A stretch of 64,000 bases of DNA from Chara braunii (taxonomy: Eukaryota > Streptophyta > Charophyceae > Charales > Characeae): contig BFEA01000180.1 in assembly GCA_003427395.1 (NCBI GenBank), positions 2,457,979 to 2,521,978 on the forward strand. The letters run 5' to 3'. Below the pieces are notes generated by a model, which ran no database searches, was not told the origin of the DNA, and saw only the letters and a list, made by a program, of their open reading frames with translations. The translations under genes and the position numbers were made by a program. Below, in pieces: positions 10,746-21,562 of the stretch (positions are counted from its first letter, which is position 1; every line of letters begins with the position of its first letter).

Positions 10746-11227
10746 TTGCGTCTTTGATCTCCTCTCACTTTCAGTGCAAACTCAATCACTGCGGACCAGT
10801 TGTTTCTTGACAAAATATCAGGTAAAGGTGAAGTTGAGAATCCCTCAAAGACAACAAACCGAGTAGATTCAATGAAGCAATTATTTTCTTTCTCAAGTCT
10901 CTCTTTCTCTTTCAGTACAACTTCCTCAACAAATCTTCAACATCTCCCATACAAAACATCAACAGTTCTTTCTTTAGGAACATAAATTCTTACATCGTAT
11001 GAGTCCAGGTCTGTAAAGTGAAATGTCAGGACATAAAATCGTTCCTTCTCCCATCCACTTTCAACCATCTCATACTTGACAATCTTGTATGGTAACATTT
11101 TTTTCTCACTTAAAGTGTTCAGTGATCTCAGGAGGCACTCGACCTTTTCCTTACTTGGACCTGAGCCTCTTTCAAATTTCAGTCTTCTCTGTATGATTTA
11201 CTTTGCTGAAGTTTCTCTTACTCTCAT
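10742..11227 (-). pseudogene. ORF B of gypsy copy I (stops)
   Basis: Starts at an ATG at 11,227 and ends in the ATGA overlap with ORF C. Readable parts include FTDLDSYDVRIYVPKER, EEVVLKEKERLEKEN, TRFVVFEGF and VIEFALKV, which match copy II ORF B closely. In-frame stops near the start (about 11,200) and near 10,940 inactivate it. It is paralogous to ORFs A, C and D of the same element. Confidence 0.65.
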
Positions 11228-11239
11228 GACAACCTTCTC

Positions 11240-11630
11240 GTTTCTTCCACCTCAGTGCCATATTAATTATTGACAACCAATTACTTTCGTTACAATAGCT
11301 CTCAGGAATAGGAAAAATTTTAATTGTCTCATAGATTACAGGCATTAACCCTCATTCCACTCTCTTCTTTCGCTTGGTTAGATCTGCCTTTTCATCATAA
11401 ATAGATTGAACAACTATTTCTCATAGTCAATTAAAGATCTCACCACCGTTGCAACCTCCCTTCTTGACGTAGGGACGAATATCATAGGTATTTCCCTCCA
11501 AGAAGTGAGTCAACACTACACGGATGGTCAAACTGCCAGAGTGGTGAATTCAACAATGCTCATACTGATAGGGGAATACCCCTTTGGTAATAAAATTTGA
11601 GAGTTCTTTCAGTGAATCAGTAGTTAGCAT
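11240..11630 (-). pseudogene. ORF A of gypsy copy I (stops)
   Basis: The ATG at 11,630 opens MLTTDSLKELSNFITKG, then VFPYQYEHC, VVLTHFLEG and YDIRPYVKK, matching copy II ORF A. A stop follows EHC, and others lie further down. The ATG and the terminal TGA before ORF B are conserved between copies. It is the first of the small-ORF series after the primer site. Confidence 0.62.
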
Positions 11631-11953
11631 TATTGATGGAATCTCTTACCCTCTAACTCGTTCTCTTTTTTCTCAGTTCTTCAAGGACATCTAGGGCTCA
11701 TAAGACATACATGTGATTAAGCCTGATCTTCTCCAATAAGTAAAGTCAGTCTCCTCCTCCGATCCAGTGTGGTACCTCACACATGAAAAAATAAGTTCCA
11801 ATTAGCAACTGAGAATTTTCAATAGAATGATGTCTCAATCAAAATAATAGAGTCAGTCTGCAAATCAGGAATTGTCAACAGTTCTCATGCCCTGATCAAA
11901 AACTCAAAGTTGATACTGACCCAGGTTCGTTCTGGGCACGATAAATTTTCATG

Positions 11954-11971
11954 TCCCCGGCAACAGCGTCA
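11954..11971 (-). promoter_or_regulatory. Primer binding site, tRNA-Asp type (copy I)
   Basis: The minus strand reads TGACGCTGTTGCCGGGGA, which is complementary to a tRNA-Asp 3' end (expected TGGCGCCGTTGCCGGGGA) except for two bases. It would prime minus-strand DNA synthesis. Four bases upstream on the minus strand is CA, the expected LTR end, in GCGACAAAAATGACG. Confidence 0.72.
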
Positions 11972-11974
11972 TTT

Positions 11975-12520
11975 TTGTCGCACTTTTTCTACTCGAGCTC
12001 TATCAGGCGACCGGAAAGCCAACAGGCTATCACGCAGGATTTTGAATGATGTTTGCTATAAATAAAATAAATGAATTAAAACAAATTCCTTTCTATTCTG
12101 TGCGTCCGGCTTCGGGCGAGACCCTTCAATTGCGGTCTTTGCTGGTCCCCGGTCTTAGGAATCTTTTATTTTGATTTGGAACAACAAAGAATCATGCAAA
12201 TAATAATTGTAGAATTCGGATACGTCATGCATGCATCAATTTGCCAATTTTATAATTTTTGAGAATTGTGACGAGATCATATGAGAATGCAAATCATCAA
12301 GCAAAAATAATGCAAAAGAAGCACGACTGACTTACTCGAGTGATGACAAAGATACATGAGGAAATAATGAGAACTCATAATAATCTCAGAGAGTACACAT
12401 AAAGAGCATGACCAACACTAGTCAAGAGTCCTCACTCATTCCTTTGGGTAGTACTCTCAATCTCTCATTTTGCTGTGTGTTTCCTGTGCCTTGAACCATG
12501 CCTCTGCACTTCCTGAGATT
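11975..12520 (-). repeat. Partial 5' LTR remnant of copy I
   Basis: Sequence upstream of the primer site on the minus strand, matching copy II about 50,640-51,205 (shared GACCGGGGACC, GCAATTGAAGGGTCTCGC and a TTTATTTTATTTAT tract). Near 12,490-12,520 it contains the degraded last codons of ORF0. Similarity stops near 12,520, so the LTR is truncated. Confidence 0.65.
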
Positions 12521-12598
12521 GTGACATCTGGATAAGTTTGATACTTCTTGAAGGTGCTCTGTAAGAGCAACGATAAATGCAAATTGATTCGGCCTTTA

Positions 12599-13308
12599 AC
12601 TAGTGTTGCGTGACCTTACAGAGTCTCTTAGTATTTGCTTAGGGAGGTTGAATTCTCAATTGAAAAACAACGAGTGCGAATTCATGTGCATTTGTGCATG
12701 GTAAATGTCACCTCAAACAATACTTGCATATGTGGGATTAAAGCAGGAGTTCGGGATAAATGTGATAAAGCCTCTGTGTGGGCACGATGTGGACACAGAT
12801 AACCAACGACTATTTGACGCTTCTTAAAGGTGCTCGATCGCCAAACAGATCAGGACCCAACATCAAGGCTCCCTAAGAGTATTATTGGCAATCCACACAG
12901 AGAGCCAATGATTGGTTGACACTTCGATAAGGTGATCTGTCGAACTACGGTAATTGCGAATTGATTCAATGTTTAACTAGTATATGTTACCCCATCAAGG
13001 AGGCCCTTCCGGGTTAAAGTCAGAAGCTCGATCCCTGGCTCCATCCGACCTTGTGTTTGGGGTGATCTTTACCATGCACAAATGCATATGAATAATTTGG
13101 GGTGACATTTACCATACACAAATGCACAACGATAACTAGTGTTGCGTGACCTTACAGAGTCTCTAGTATTTGCTTAGGGAGGTTGAATTCTCAATTGAAA
13201 AACGACACGTGCAAATCCATGTGCATTTGTGCATGGTAAATGTCAACCCAAACAATACTTGCATATCTGGGATTAAAGCAGGGGCTCGGAACAAATGTGA
13301 TAAAGCCC
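12599..13308. repeat. Pair of ~177-bp direct repeats
   Basis: A block starting AACTAGTGTTGCGTGACC occurs at 12,599-12,775 and again at 13,134-13,308. Both copies contain GTGCATTTGTGCATGGTAAA, which also occurs inverted near 13,065-13,125. The 360 bp between them holds shorter variants of the same words (ATTGATTC, TTTAACTAGT). This is probably a small tandemly duplicated repeat family. No gene is visible. Confidence 0.7.
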
Positions 13309-13460
13309 TGGCCCCCCACCCCCGCCCCCCCCACCCAAGTAAGGAAAATAACGAACGCATTTGTTGCAAGGGTACTGACCGGTTGTGGATTGGTCAATAG
13401 GCTGGGTGTTACGCCCGATACGAACCAAGTTGACGGGTTCAGTCCACGAACTCGCAAGGT
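13309..13460. other. Spacer with C-rich tract
   Basis: Contains CCCCCCACCCCCGCCCCCC-type sequence at about 13,313-13,335. Nothing else is recognised. Confidence 0.4.
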
Positions 13461-13465
13461 GTCAG

Positions 13466-13817
13466 GCGCCAGACCCCTGCCCTTTTATGTCGTGCAGTGT
13501 CATTTCTTGCGCCTAGCCCCGAGTATGTCTATTCCAATGACGGACCCTTCACTGAACGAAGGGTCCACTATGTCCCGCCGCACCATCCACCTCATACAAA
13601 GCAAGTTGTCGTACAGATAGCCCATACCCTTTTACATCGTGTAGTGTCGTTCCTTGCACCTAGCCAGGACAACAAGGTGTCGTACAAATAGCCCCTGCCC
13701 TTTTATGTCATGCAATGTCGTTCATTGCACCTAGCCAGGAGCATGACATTGTCTTTTCCGTGAAGGACCCTTCTCCTAACGAAGGGCTCACTATGTCCCA
13801 CCACACCAGCCACCTCA
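13466..13817. repeat. Tandem repeats with CCCTTTTATGTCGTGCAGTG core
   Basis: Three diverged copies of a block with CCCTTTTATGTCGTG, TGCACCTAGCC and GGACCCTTC begin near 13,471, 13,619 and 13,698. The last copy ends in CCACCTCATAAT, where element III is inserted. Confidence 0.65.
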
Positions 13818-13821
13818 TAAT

Positions 13822-14600
13822 TGAAACGGTTTTCACCTTTTGCAGTAGCCGATGCAGACCCCACGGCTCGATCCCTAGCCCTTACCCTACCGGTGTATAG
13901 TATCTGTGTCGACCCCAAGGCTTGAACCCACGGCCTGTGTATTTGTAAGAGTTAGTAGACTGTCGTAGGGTCCGTAGGTAGCAGGGGTTTGATCTGTAGA
14001 TCTATAAAATAAAAGTCTTAGTGAGTTCTAGAAGTCTTAGTTGTAGTCCTTCTAGAAGGTCGAGCAAGTGGGCAAGTGGTGGACCAACTGCAGTACGTTC
14101 GCAGTACGGTAGCGGTAGGAAAGCAGTGAGTCCTCATTTAGTTAGCGGTAGGGTCCAGTCAGTCCCAGTCCGGTCCAGCAAGGACCAAAAGTATAAATCA
14201 AGAGGCAGCGCCCAGTCATGTATTCATTGCTGCCTGAGCCATGCGAAAGCGCTGCCACAGCGACTTGTGCTAGGAGGTCTGCAGAGAGCCCAAGGCCAAA
14301 GTGGGCGAGAGAGAAGGAGCATAGTATACCGATAGGGTAGTTGCGGCCATAGCTGCTATAGCTGTAGTGAGTGTTTAGTGTGTGTGTGTGAGAGTGTTCG
14401 GAGAGATGCGTGTGGGATATCCAGGGTGATCCGGTGTATACGAACAGAGAGTTGTCTGGGCGCTGAGTCGCCATAGCCATTGAAAGTGAACTCTTATCTG
14501 GGTTGCCATATCTCTGAGTTTTGAGTGGGCGCATGTCGCCAGTTTGCTGCGCTACTGTTTGCATGCACCAAAAGTGTGAATGAAAGCGAGTCTGATTGCA
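13822..14600 (+). repeat. 5' LTR of element III
   Basis: 779 bp, starts TGAAACGGTTTTCACC and ends CTGATTGCA, so TG...CA termini. Matches the 3' LTR along its whole length except for indels. It lacks a segment of about 60 bp found in the 3' LTR just before the TATA box. Confidence 0.95.
14192..14198 (+). promoter_or_regulatory. TATA box in 5' LTR
   Basis: TATAAAT within AAAGTATAAATCAAGAGG, about 370 bp into the LTR. The same motif is at 21,891-21,897 in the 3' LTR. Likely the Pol II core promoter of the element. Confidence 0.6.
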
Positions 14601-14601
14601 T

Positions 14602-14616
14602 TGGTATCGGAGCAGG
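14602..14616 (+). promoter_or_regulatory. Primer binding site, initiator-Met type
   Basis: TGGTATCGGAGCAGG starts one base after the 5' LTR. It resembles the plant consensus TGGTATCAGAGC, complementary to initiator tRNA-Met, with A to G at one position. Confidence 0.85.
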
Positions 14617-14700
14617 TATCCGCTATTCCACGCGCTGCGTCGTGCGCAGGGACTGGTGCGCCATAGCAGAGGTGGCCGCCAAGAGAAGAAGTCCGCCATA

Positions 14701-14762
14701 GCGGACCTGGAGGTTGGAGAAGCCGCCGCGCACCTGCAAAGAAGACCACGACGAAGAAGAAG

Positions 14763-14819
<57 letters not shown>

Positions 14820-14864
14820 TACAAGATTGGGTTACTACGTACCTGCTGCGCTGGAGATACCGCG

Positions 14865-14930
<66 letters not shown>

Positions 14931-15220
14931 GCGATACAAGTTTGTATGTTACGTACCTGTGAGGTGCAGTCAAACGAAGAAGAAGGTTGCGGCCATAGCC
15001 GCGGAGCTTGACCACGGAGTGACGAAGGAGGGAGAGAGAGTGGATAGAAGGAGAGACCGAGAAAGAAGAGAGAAGCCATAGTCGAGGCAGAAGGGGGAGA
15101 CCAACAAAAAAAAAAAAAAAAAAGAGAAAGAAGATAGCAGGGTGAAAGGAGGCGAGGAAGGTGAAGGGAAGAAGAGGGCTGGTGAGAGAAAGTGAAGCCG
15201 GCAGCCATAGCCGACCGGGG
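14701..15220 (+). repeat. Leader with two GA microsatellites and poly-A
   Basis: Between primer site and gag lie two (GA)n tracts at about 14,767-14,816 and 14,868-14,927. Each is followed by a related block (GCGATACAAG then TACGTACCTG), so the pair arose by a duplication of roughly 115 bp. An A tract lies at 15,105-15,122. Long ORFs on both strands here are simple-sequence artefacts. Confidence 0.8.
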
Positions 15221-15221
15221 A

Positions 15222-15345
15222 AGTTGACAGGGAGAGTTTAACCAAGCGTTGACCGGGGTTGACCAGGAGTTGACCGGAGGTGTTGACCTGCGTTGACCGC
15301 AACATTGACCAGCGTTGACAAAGCCGTTGACCACGAGTTTGACCA
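15222..15345 (+). promoter_or_regulatory. Cluster of ten TTGAC words
   Basis: Ten TTGAC motifs, eight of them TTGACC, occur within about 125 bp of the element III leader (first at 15,223, last near 15,339). TTGAC[CT] is the core of the plant W-box bound by WRKY factors. Spacing is irregular at 10-26 bp. Regulatory function is an inference, and the cluster could also be a decayed minisatellite. Confidence 0.45.
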
Positions 15346-15940
15346 AGCTGGAGCCGGTATAATCTCGCCAAGCCTTCAAGCTATCCCTCGCCCTATGGAT
15401 GTGCACACACCCTGTGGTACTTGCTGAGTCCAGTCTGTCTGTCTCTTCTTTCTGCATCGAGTCTCTTCTGTCCAGGTGATAGAACTCTGTGGATGAAGGA
15501 TAGAGCCTTGTTGACCAAACCCACATGGGCAAAGTAGGGCTAAAGACTGTGTCTGACAACTCGGCTGTCCCGGAGGCCTAACCCTCCCAAGGACCGGTAC
15601 TGACCGGCGGGCTGCTCGGTGTGGCATGGTAGGCCCAAAATCCGAGTTGTGGGCTGCACAACAGGCCATCTAAGTGTTGATAGACCTGCTGATCGCGTTG
15701 TCCTGTTTGCGACGTTAAATAATTCCTGAGGAGTTACGGGGGATCTCCTTAAATGCCTCCTGATCGGCAACAGGTCTAGTAGTGACAGTCATCGTGTACG
15801 TCTAGGCTAGAGACCCTCGTTGGCAGGATCCCTGTCCGAATTCTGTGAGTCTTTAGATTGAGTTAGTAGGTTTGTCAGTTAGGGGTTAGAGTCTACGTGG
15901 TGAGGCTTGGAACCGTCAATCCGATTGTGCACTTATCACC
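15346..15940 (+). other. Remainder of element III leader
   Basis: Unremarkable untranslated leader up to the gag ATG at 15,941. No ORF, repeat or structure stands out. Confidence 0.5.
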
Positions 15941-17760
15941 ATGGTTGAGACCCGTAGTGGGACGAGCACTAGCCCCTACACCCAAGAGCAACAGGAGAAG
16001 ATGGCCGCCTTAGAGAGAGAGAACAAAGAGAGGAAAAAGCTCATGAAACAGGCGAAGTTAAAGGCAATCGCAGAGGAGCAGGCGACGAAGATGAAGGAAT
16101 TGGAGAAGAAGAAGAGGGCTGCTGAAGAAGAAGCGGCAGCAGAGGAAGAGGAGGAGAGAAAATGTAGACACGAAAAGGCGGAGAGTAGTGGTATGAAGGA
16201 GGAGGAAGCAAAGATGGAGAAGAAGACTAGTGAGTGGATAGCTAATTCATCGTTGGGGGAAGATGAGGAGGCATAATTTTATGTGCCACACGATGAGAGA
16301 GATGCATTAGGCAATGAGCTAGCAACAATCTAGGACCCTCTGGAATTGCAAGAAGTAGAGGAGGAAAAGAAGTTGGGGTGGAAACTGAGAATGAAGAGGG
16401 AAAAAAAGAGGAGGAGGTGTTGAGTGCGGCTGGGATGGAGGAATGCCAAACCAACAGGGCTCAAGAGGTAGCTCTGAGTGCCATGCGGTCCGGATTTAGG
16501 GATTTTGCGCGCGACCTAGTCACCCACGTTGGAGGGGAAGTTAGGCGACTGAGAGACAACGTGGGGAAGTTCTGTGAGGGCGTTATTGAGGGTGCCAAAG
16601 CAGTAGCCGCTGTTGAGAGCGAGACCAGACCTCGTAAAAACCCGTCAAGCTTAAGTTCCCAGATGCATATGGCGGAAAGAAGGAGGAGACCTTTGATAAC
16701 TGGGAGGCTAGTGTCAATAGTTACGTGTACTTACAAAACATCTTGACCGAGGAGCAAGTCCTCGTTGCCTTCCAGGCCCTCAAAGATGAAGCGGCCAATT
16801 TTGCCAGGTCCCTTGCGCGCACAGCCAGGTTGTGAAAACAACCTGGTTGCATATTCAAAGATCACCCCCCTTCCGCAATTCTTCAAACTCCTGAGGGAGA
16901 GATTTGCTGACCCAACGAGAGGCGTTAGAGCCTCTAATAAGTTACAGACCATCCACTCACGACAGTGGATGAGTGCAAGAGCACTCAAGGGCGTCATGGA
17001 CAACTTGGTAGCCGTCCCAGACCATGGGGTTACTGAGCCCCAATTGGTCCAGTTATTCTATCGTGCCATGCCAGAGCCCCTGCGTGGGCATTTCTTTGAC
17101 AAGTCTCAACAGGCTGACACCACATACGATGTGCAGAGTAGGGAAGTGGTCTTATTGGAGTCAAAGTCCATGCCTGTATCCACTTTCTGGCACAAGGACT
17201 TGGATAAGGGAAAAAAGTGGAAAGGACATACCATCTCTGGCCAAGTCAGGGCCAAGGATCACATGATCCTTACTTTAGAGGAGGGTGGTACAGATGAGGT
17301 CTCATATAGTCAGATCGAATGGAGCCTTGAGGAGGGGGACAATAGCGTGGGGCAGGGGAGGTCCTATGCTGCTGTCGCGGCAAGAGGGAGGCCGCAAAGT
17401 AGAGGAGGAGGCCAGGGCCAAAGGGGCCAGGCCACGGGAGGCCGAGGACCGGGCACACAAGGAGTTGGCGGACAAGGGAACCGCCAAGTGGGAGGTAGGG
17501 GTCAAGGTCACCCGCCGAATCGTCAGGGTTCTTGTTGGTCCCCACAACGACGAGGTGGAAGGCCACCTCAAGGAGGATGGCACCCAAGCTTGCCACAGGG
17601 CAGGCCTTGGGAAGACTTGGGCTTGGACCAGCGCGTATGGCAGGAACGCGTGGACCTGGGTCAGTGCGTATTTTGTGGTGACCCGGCCCATGTAATTAAA
17701 TTTTGTCCTAAGTATAGACAGGCCCGATGGGCTGCTCAGCAGTCAAAAGGCAACCGCTAG
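15941..17760 (+). pseudogene. gag of element III (stops and frameshifts)
   Basis: Capsid/nucleocapsid precursor. Starts MVETRSGTSTSPYTQEQQ followed by a long charged coiled-coil-like region (Glu/Lys/Ala rich, to about 16,260). A TAA at 16,274 and a TAG near 16,330 interrupt it. The frame changes at a poly-A run near 16,400, again near 16,645, where capsid-like FPDAYGGKKEETFDNWE begins, and again near 16,835. The last part is open to 17,760: a capsid stretch (LRERFADPTRG, PEPLRGHFF), an RG/GQ-rich basic tail, and a canonical zinc knuckle CVFCGDPAHVIKFC (CX2CX4HX4C). The end overlaps pol by 34 bp. Confidence 0.9.
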
Positions 17761-18765
17761 TAGGGGTCGCAACTGCCCCTACTTCAAGGCCATGTGGGGA
17801 AGCGAGCGCGCGTGTACAGGAAACTCCCAAACGACATGAGCCTATGGCAGAGGTTGCAGGCCCGTACCTAGTTAGCTGTCCAGAGACTGCTTGTGTTAAC
17901 GTCTCTCTAGGCACGTCCCTCACAGGCGTGGCAAAAGAGTTGAAGGAGAGGATGCCAGCCTGGGCCAAAATGAAGAAGGAGTGTAAGGGACAACTGATCT
18001 TGGTAGATGTAGAAGTGTTTAGAAGAAGAGTAGGGTCCCTTATAGACTCAGGGGCTACCCGTAGTTACATTAGTCGTAGAGCGCTGAGGAAGCTAAGGCT
18101 AGGATTGAAAGTCCAAAAGTTGGCAAACCCCATAGTCAGTGTCCTCGCAGACAACCGCACGATGCGTGTTGAGGACTACGTAGAGGGAGTTCAGGCGTAC
18201 TTTCGCCTAGAGAAAGATGGGAAGGTGGAGAAAGTTCTCCATTCCCTGACTCTCCTCGTTCAGGATGACCTCCCTTTCGGCATAGTGTTAGGAATGGATT
18301 GGGGAGAGGCAGCAGGGGCCACACTCCACTTGAGAGAGCATGAGTGTCGGCTCCCTAGTCCGTCAGGCGAGGTTAAGACTGCCCGCCTGTTTCATGTGTC
18401 AGGTGTAGACAACACCTTGGCACATTGCTATCTCAGTGCTCCCGCATTCGCGCGACGAGTGAAAAAGAAACATTTAGAGAATCAAGTCTTCGTAGTGTAT
18501 GTGAGGCCTGTCACTGAGGCAAAGGAAGAGGTAAGTTCCGCAGATCCAACTATTGCCAAGCTGCAGGAGGAGTTCAGAGATTTGACCGAGTCGGCGACAG
18601 GAGTAGTGCCGCGACCGATCCAACACATAATAGAAATCGAGCCTGGCGGTAGAACTCCTAAGGGAGCAGTCTACAGGATGTCCCCTAGAGAGTTAGAGGA
18701 GCTACGTATGCAGTTGGACAAGCTCCTGGAGAAAGGTTGGATCAGGCCCAGTTCGTCTCCTTTGG
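17727..18765 (+). pseudogene. pol of element III, protease and RT start
   Basis: Opens inside the end of gag in the -1 frame, consistent with -1 frameshift expression, although a slippery site was not confirmed. Retropepsin signature LIDSGATRSYIS at about residue 108, with the second hallmark IVLGMDW near residue 190. The RT N-terminus follows (HIIEIEPGGRTPKG, LRMQLDKLLEKGWIRPS). The frame is lost at about 18,760 by a one-base change, and the polyprotein continues in another frame. No intact start is expected if it is made as a gag-pol fusion. Confidence 0.92.
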
Positions 18766-20464
18766 AGCACCTGTTCTGTTTGTCCCCAAGAAAGAGGGAG
18801 AGTTGCGCATGTGCATAGACTATAGGGGTTTAAATGCTATTACCGTAAAGAATGCAGAACCACTGCCCAAGATAGACGATCTTTTAGATCGAGTGCATGG
18901 TTGCAAATATTTTTCGAAGATAGACTTGAAGTCTGGTTATCATCAAATAGAGGTCCATCCTGATGACCAGTACAAGACTGCGTTCCGGACTAGATATGGG
19001 CATTATGAGTTCATAGTGATGCCCTTTGGACTAACCAACGTGCCAACTACCTTTCAACGTTGTATGAATGATCTGTTTAGAGCTTGGTTAGACAAGTTTG
19101 TAGTAGTTTATCTAGATGATATCGTAGTTTTCAGCAGGACCCTCCAAGAGCATCAGGGTCATTTGAGGCAAGTCTTGGAGAAGCTGAGAGAAGCTAACTT
19201 CAAGATTAACGCGAAGAAGTGTGAGTGGGCCAAGACACAAGTCCTGTACTTGGGCCACATATTAGACGGAGATGGCATTAAGCCAGAGGACAATAAGATA
19301 GCGGCTATTAGAGACTGGCCGACGCCCCGCACGTTGACTGAATTGCGGTCGTTCCTAGGCCTAACTAACTATTATAGGAAGTTCGTGAGAAACTTCTCCA
19401 CTATCGCCGCTCCCTTGCATAGGTTCCTAAAGAAAGAGGCAATCTGGCAATGGGACGAAGATTGTACGTTTGCGCTAAAGAGACTCAAGCGCGCGTTAAT
19501 AGAGTACCCTGTCCTCAAAGTAGCTGATCCGTCTTTGCCATTTGTTGTCACCACGGACGCGAGTCGGTATGGTATAGGCGCCGTGTTGCAGCGAGACGAC
19601 GACAATGGCTATAGACCCGCAGAGTTCATGTCAGCGAGGATGCCCTCAGAAAAGGTTGCTACCTCGACGTACGAGAGAGAACTCTACGCTCTCATGCAGA
19701 CCTTAGAGCACTGGAAACATTATCTGCTTGGGAGGCACTTCAAAGTATATTCTGACCATGAGACACTTAGATGGTTAAAGACCCAGGTCAAAATGACACC
19801 TAAGTTGACTAGGTGGGCTGCTGAGATAGACCAGTATGACTTTGAGCTCAAACCGGTCAAAGGCAAGTGCAACGTAGTTGTGGATGCTCTGAGTAGGAGA
19901 TCAGACTACTTTGGAGCTATAGTACACTATCTGGATATAGGGAAGGACCTGCAGGAGAAAGTCCGACAGGTGTATACGCAGGACCCTATCTATAGTGACC
20001 TCCTCAAGAGAGTCAAGGAGGCCCTAGAGACCGAACCAGATTACCGCACTACTGAGGGACTACTGTTTGAGAAGACTAATGTAATAGACCGCCTGTGCAT
20101 TCCCAACAGTGAAGAGATCCGTAGCCTAATCCTAGGGGAATGCCACGACACAGAGGGACACTTTGGTTGGCAAAAGACTTTAGCCAATCTAATGTGTGCG
20201 TATACCTGGCCAGGAATGAAAGCCGACTGTATACAGTATGTTCGCAGTTGCAAAGTTTGCCAGAGGAAGAAGACCACTACGTGCGCCCCTCTAGGTCTTC
20301 TCAGACCCTTGCTTATCCCAGACCAACTTGGAGATTCAGTCTCCATTGACTTTATGGATGCCGGTGTCAAGAGTAGGCACGACAAGAGCCAAGTCATGGT
20401 CGTAGTTGACAGATTCAGTAAATATGCAGTTTTTGTTCCTTTGCCTGCAGAGGCACGCACATAA
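18737..20464 (+). pseudogene. pol of element III: RT, RNase H, integrase N-half
   Basis: Continuous 575-codon frame. RT: LRMCIDYRGLNAITVKN, YFSKIDLKSGYHQI, MPFGLTNVPTTFQRCM and the catalytic VVYLDDIVVFS are all intact. RNase H: VTTDASRYGIGAVL, YERELYAL, YSDHETLRWL and VVDALSRR keep all four acidic residues. Integrase: zinc finger H..H (CHDTEGHFGW) with CKVCQ, then the first catalytic Asp in VSIDFMDAG. An in-frame TAA at 20,462-20,464 cuts the integrase, and the same frame resumes immediately (LVIQKFFYHWISDHV). Confidence 0.95.
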
Positions 20465-21562
20465 TTAGTCATTCAGAAGTTTTTTTATCATTGGATTAGT
20501 GATCACGTGGTTCCTTTGTCCATTGTTAGTGATAGAGACACCCGCTTCACCAGCCAGAGCTGGCAGGAACTAATGAGAGTCTATGGATCAAAGTTGCTGA
20601 TGTCATCTGGCCGTCATCCAGAGACTAACGGTCAGACAAAACTGGTGAACAAGATCCTGCAGCAAGTTCTGCGCATGTATATTAGACCGGATCAAGTCAA
20701 TTGGGATGAGATGTTGCCCAAGGTAGCCAGCGCATACAATAACAGCATGCATTTGTCCACCTGTCGCACTCCCAACGAGTTGCACAAGTCCTTTAGACCC
20801 CGCAGACCGTTTGAGGGACTTACCCGGGATCAGATTCACAGGCTACCGCCCAGAACCAGGGAGTTCGCAGTACAGCACGAGAGAGAGCTAGCAACTGTTG
20901 TTGAAAACCTCAGGAAGGCCCAGCACCGCATGATAGAACAGGCTAATAAGCATCGTCGCCCATCGCAGTTTCAGGTAGGCGACCTGGTCTGGGTCAAGTC
21001 TAATGAGCTTGCGCCTGAGGAGAACATCTCACAGAAGTTACTGCCTGCATATAGAGGACCGTGGCCGGTTCTAGAAGTCAAGGGCGAAGAGGATGGACCG
21101 TCCTACACTAAAGAAATTCCAGCACACCTCCACACCTACCCGGTGTTCCATGCTTCAAAGTTGAGGCCGTGTATCACAAGTCAACAGTTCCCTTCAAGAA
21201 GATCCATGATCCCTCCAGATATGGATGGCAGATATGACATTGACGACATTGTAGATGAATATGTCTTTAAGACAGGAGGTAGAGGTCGTCCACAGAAACA
21301 GTATAGAGTCCGGTTTGCCTATCAGGAACCGGAAGACGACTGCTGGTTTACTCGAACAGAACTTCTAGAAACAGCTCCCGATATAGTAAGAGCTATGAGT
21401 GTGATCCTGCCTTGGACTAAAATATTCTCGAAGGACCTCGAATTTAGGACGGCGGGAGTGAAACGGTTTTCACCTTTTGCAGCAGCCGATGCAGACCCCA
21501 GGGCTCGATCCCTAGCCCTTACCCTACCGGTGTACAGTATCTGTGTCGACCCCAAGGCTTGA
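20465..21562 (+). pseudogene. pol of element III: integrase C-half and chromodomain
   Basis: Same frame as the preceding part. The second catalytic Asp is in SIVSDRDTRF. The expected E of HPQTDGQTERVN is replaced: here the stretch reads HPETNGQTKLVNK, so the third catalytic residue is Lys and the protein should be inactive. A GPY-like end follows (LVWVKSNEL, YRGPWPVLEV, HASKLRPC), then a chromodomain-like tail (DIDDIVDEY, QYRVRFAY, CWFTRTELLE) that in relatives tethers the element to chromatin. The frame continues about 104 bp into the 3' LTR before stopping at 21,562. Confidence 0.92.
21446..21458 (+). promoter_or_regulatory. Polypurine tract
   Basis: Purine-rich AGGACGGCGGGAG directly before the 3' LTR start, the expected position of the plus-strand primer. 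It lies inside the pol frame. Confidence 0.65.

Larger units (their letters stand above)
600..12520 (-). mobile_element. Long Ty3/gypsy element, copy I (decayed)
   Basis: This minus-strand retrotransposon is recognised from its domain order read leftward: primer site, six small ORFs, gag, protease, reverse transcriptase, RNase H, integrase, then about 2.3 kb of 3' noncoding sequence. Every part has a counterpart in the same order in the plus-strand copy at 50-61.5 kb, so the two form one family in inverted orientation. The outer limits are set by where I stop seeing similarity to copy II, near 600 and 12,520. No intact LTR pair is visible and the copy is interrupted by a 522-bp DNA element. 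It carries many stops and frameshifts. Confidence 0.88.

Noticed and set aside
14552-15559. 335-codon minus-strand frame over the element III leader
   Set aside because: Produced by CT/GA microsatellites and lies antisense in an untranslated leader; no domain.
17270-17695. Alternative frames over element III gag
   Set aside because: Shadows of the gag RG-rich tail, which has a proper zinc knuckle in the chosen frame.
21322-21555. Minus-strand frame shared with 13,703-13,918
   Set aside because: Repeated only because it lies antisense in the LTR start; not a gene.
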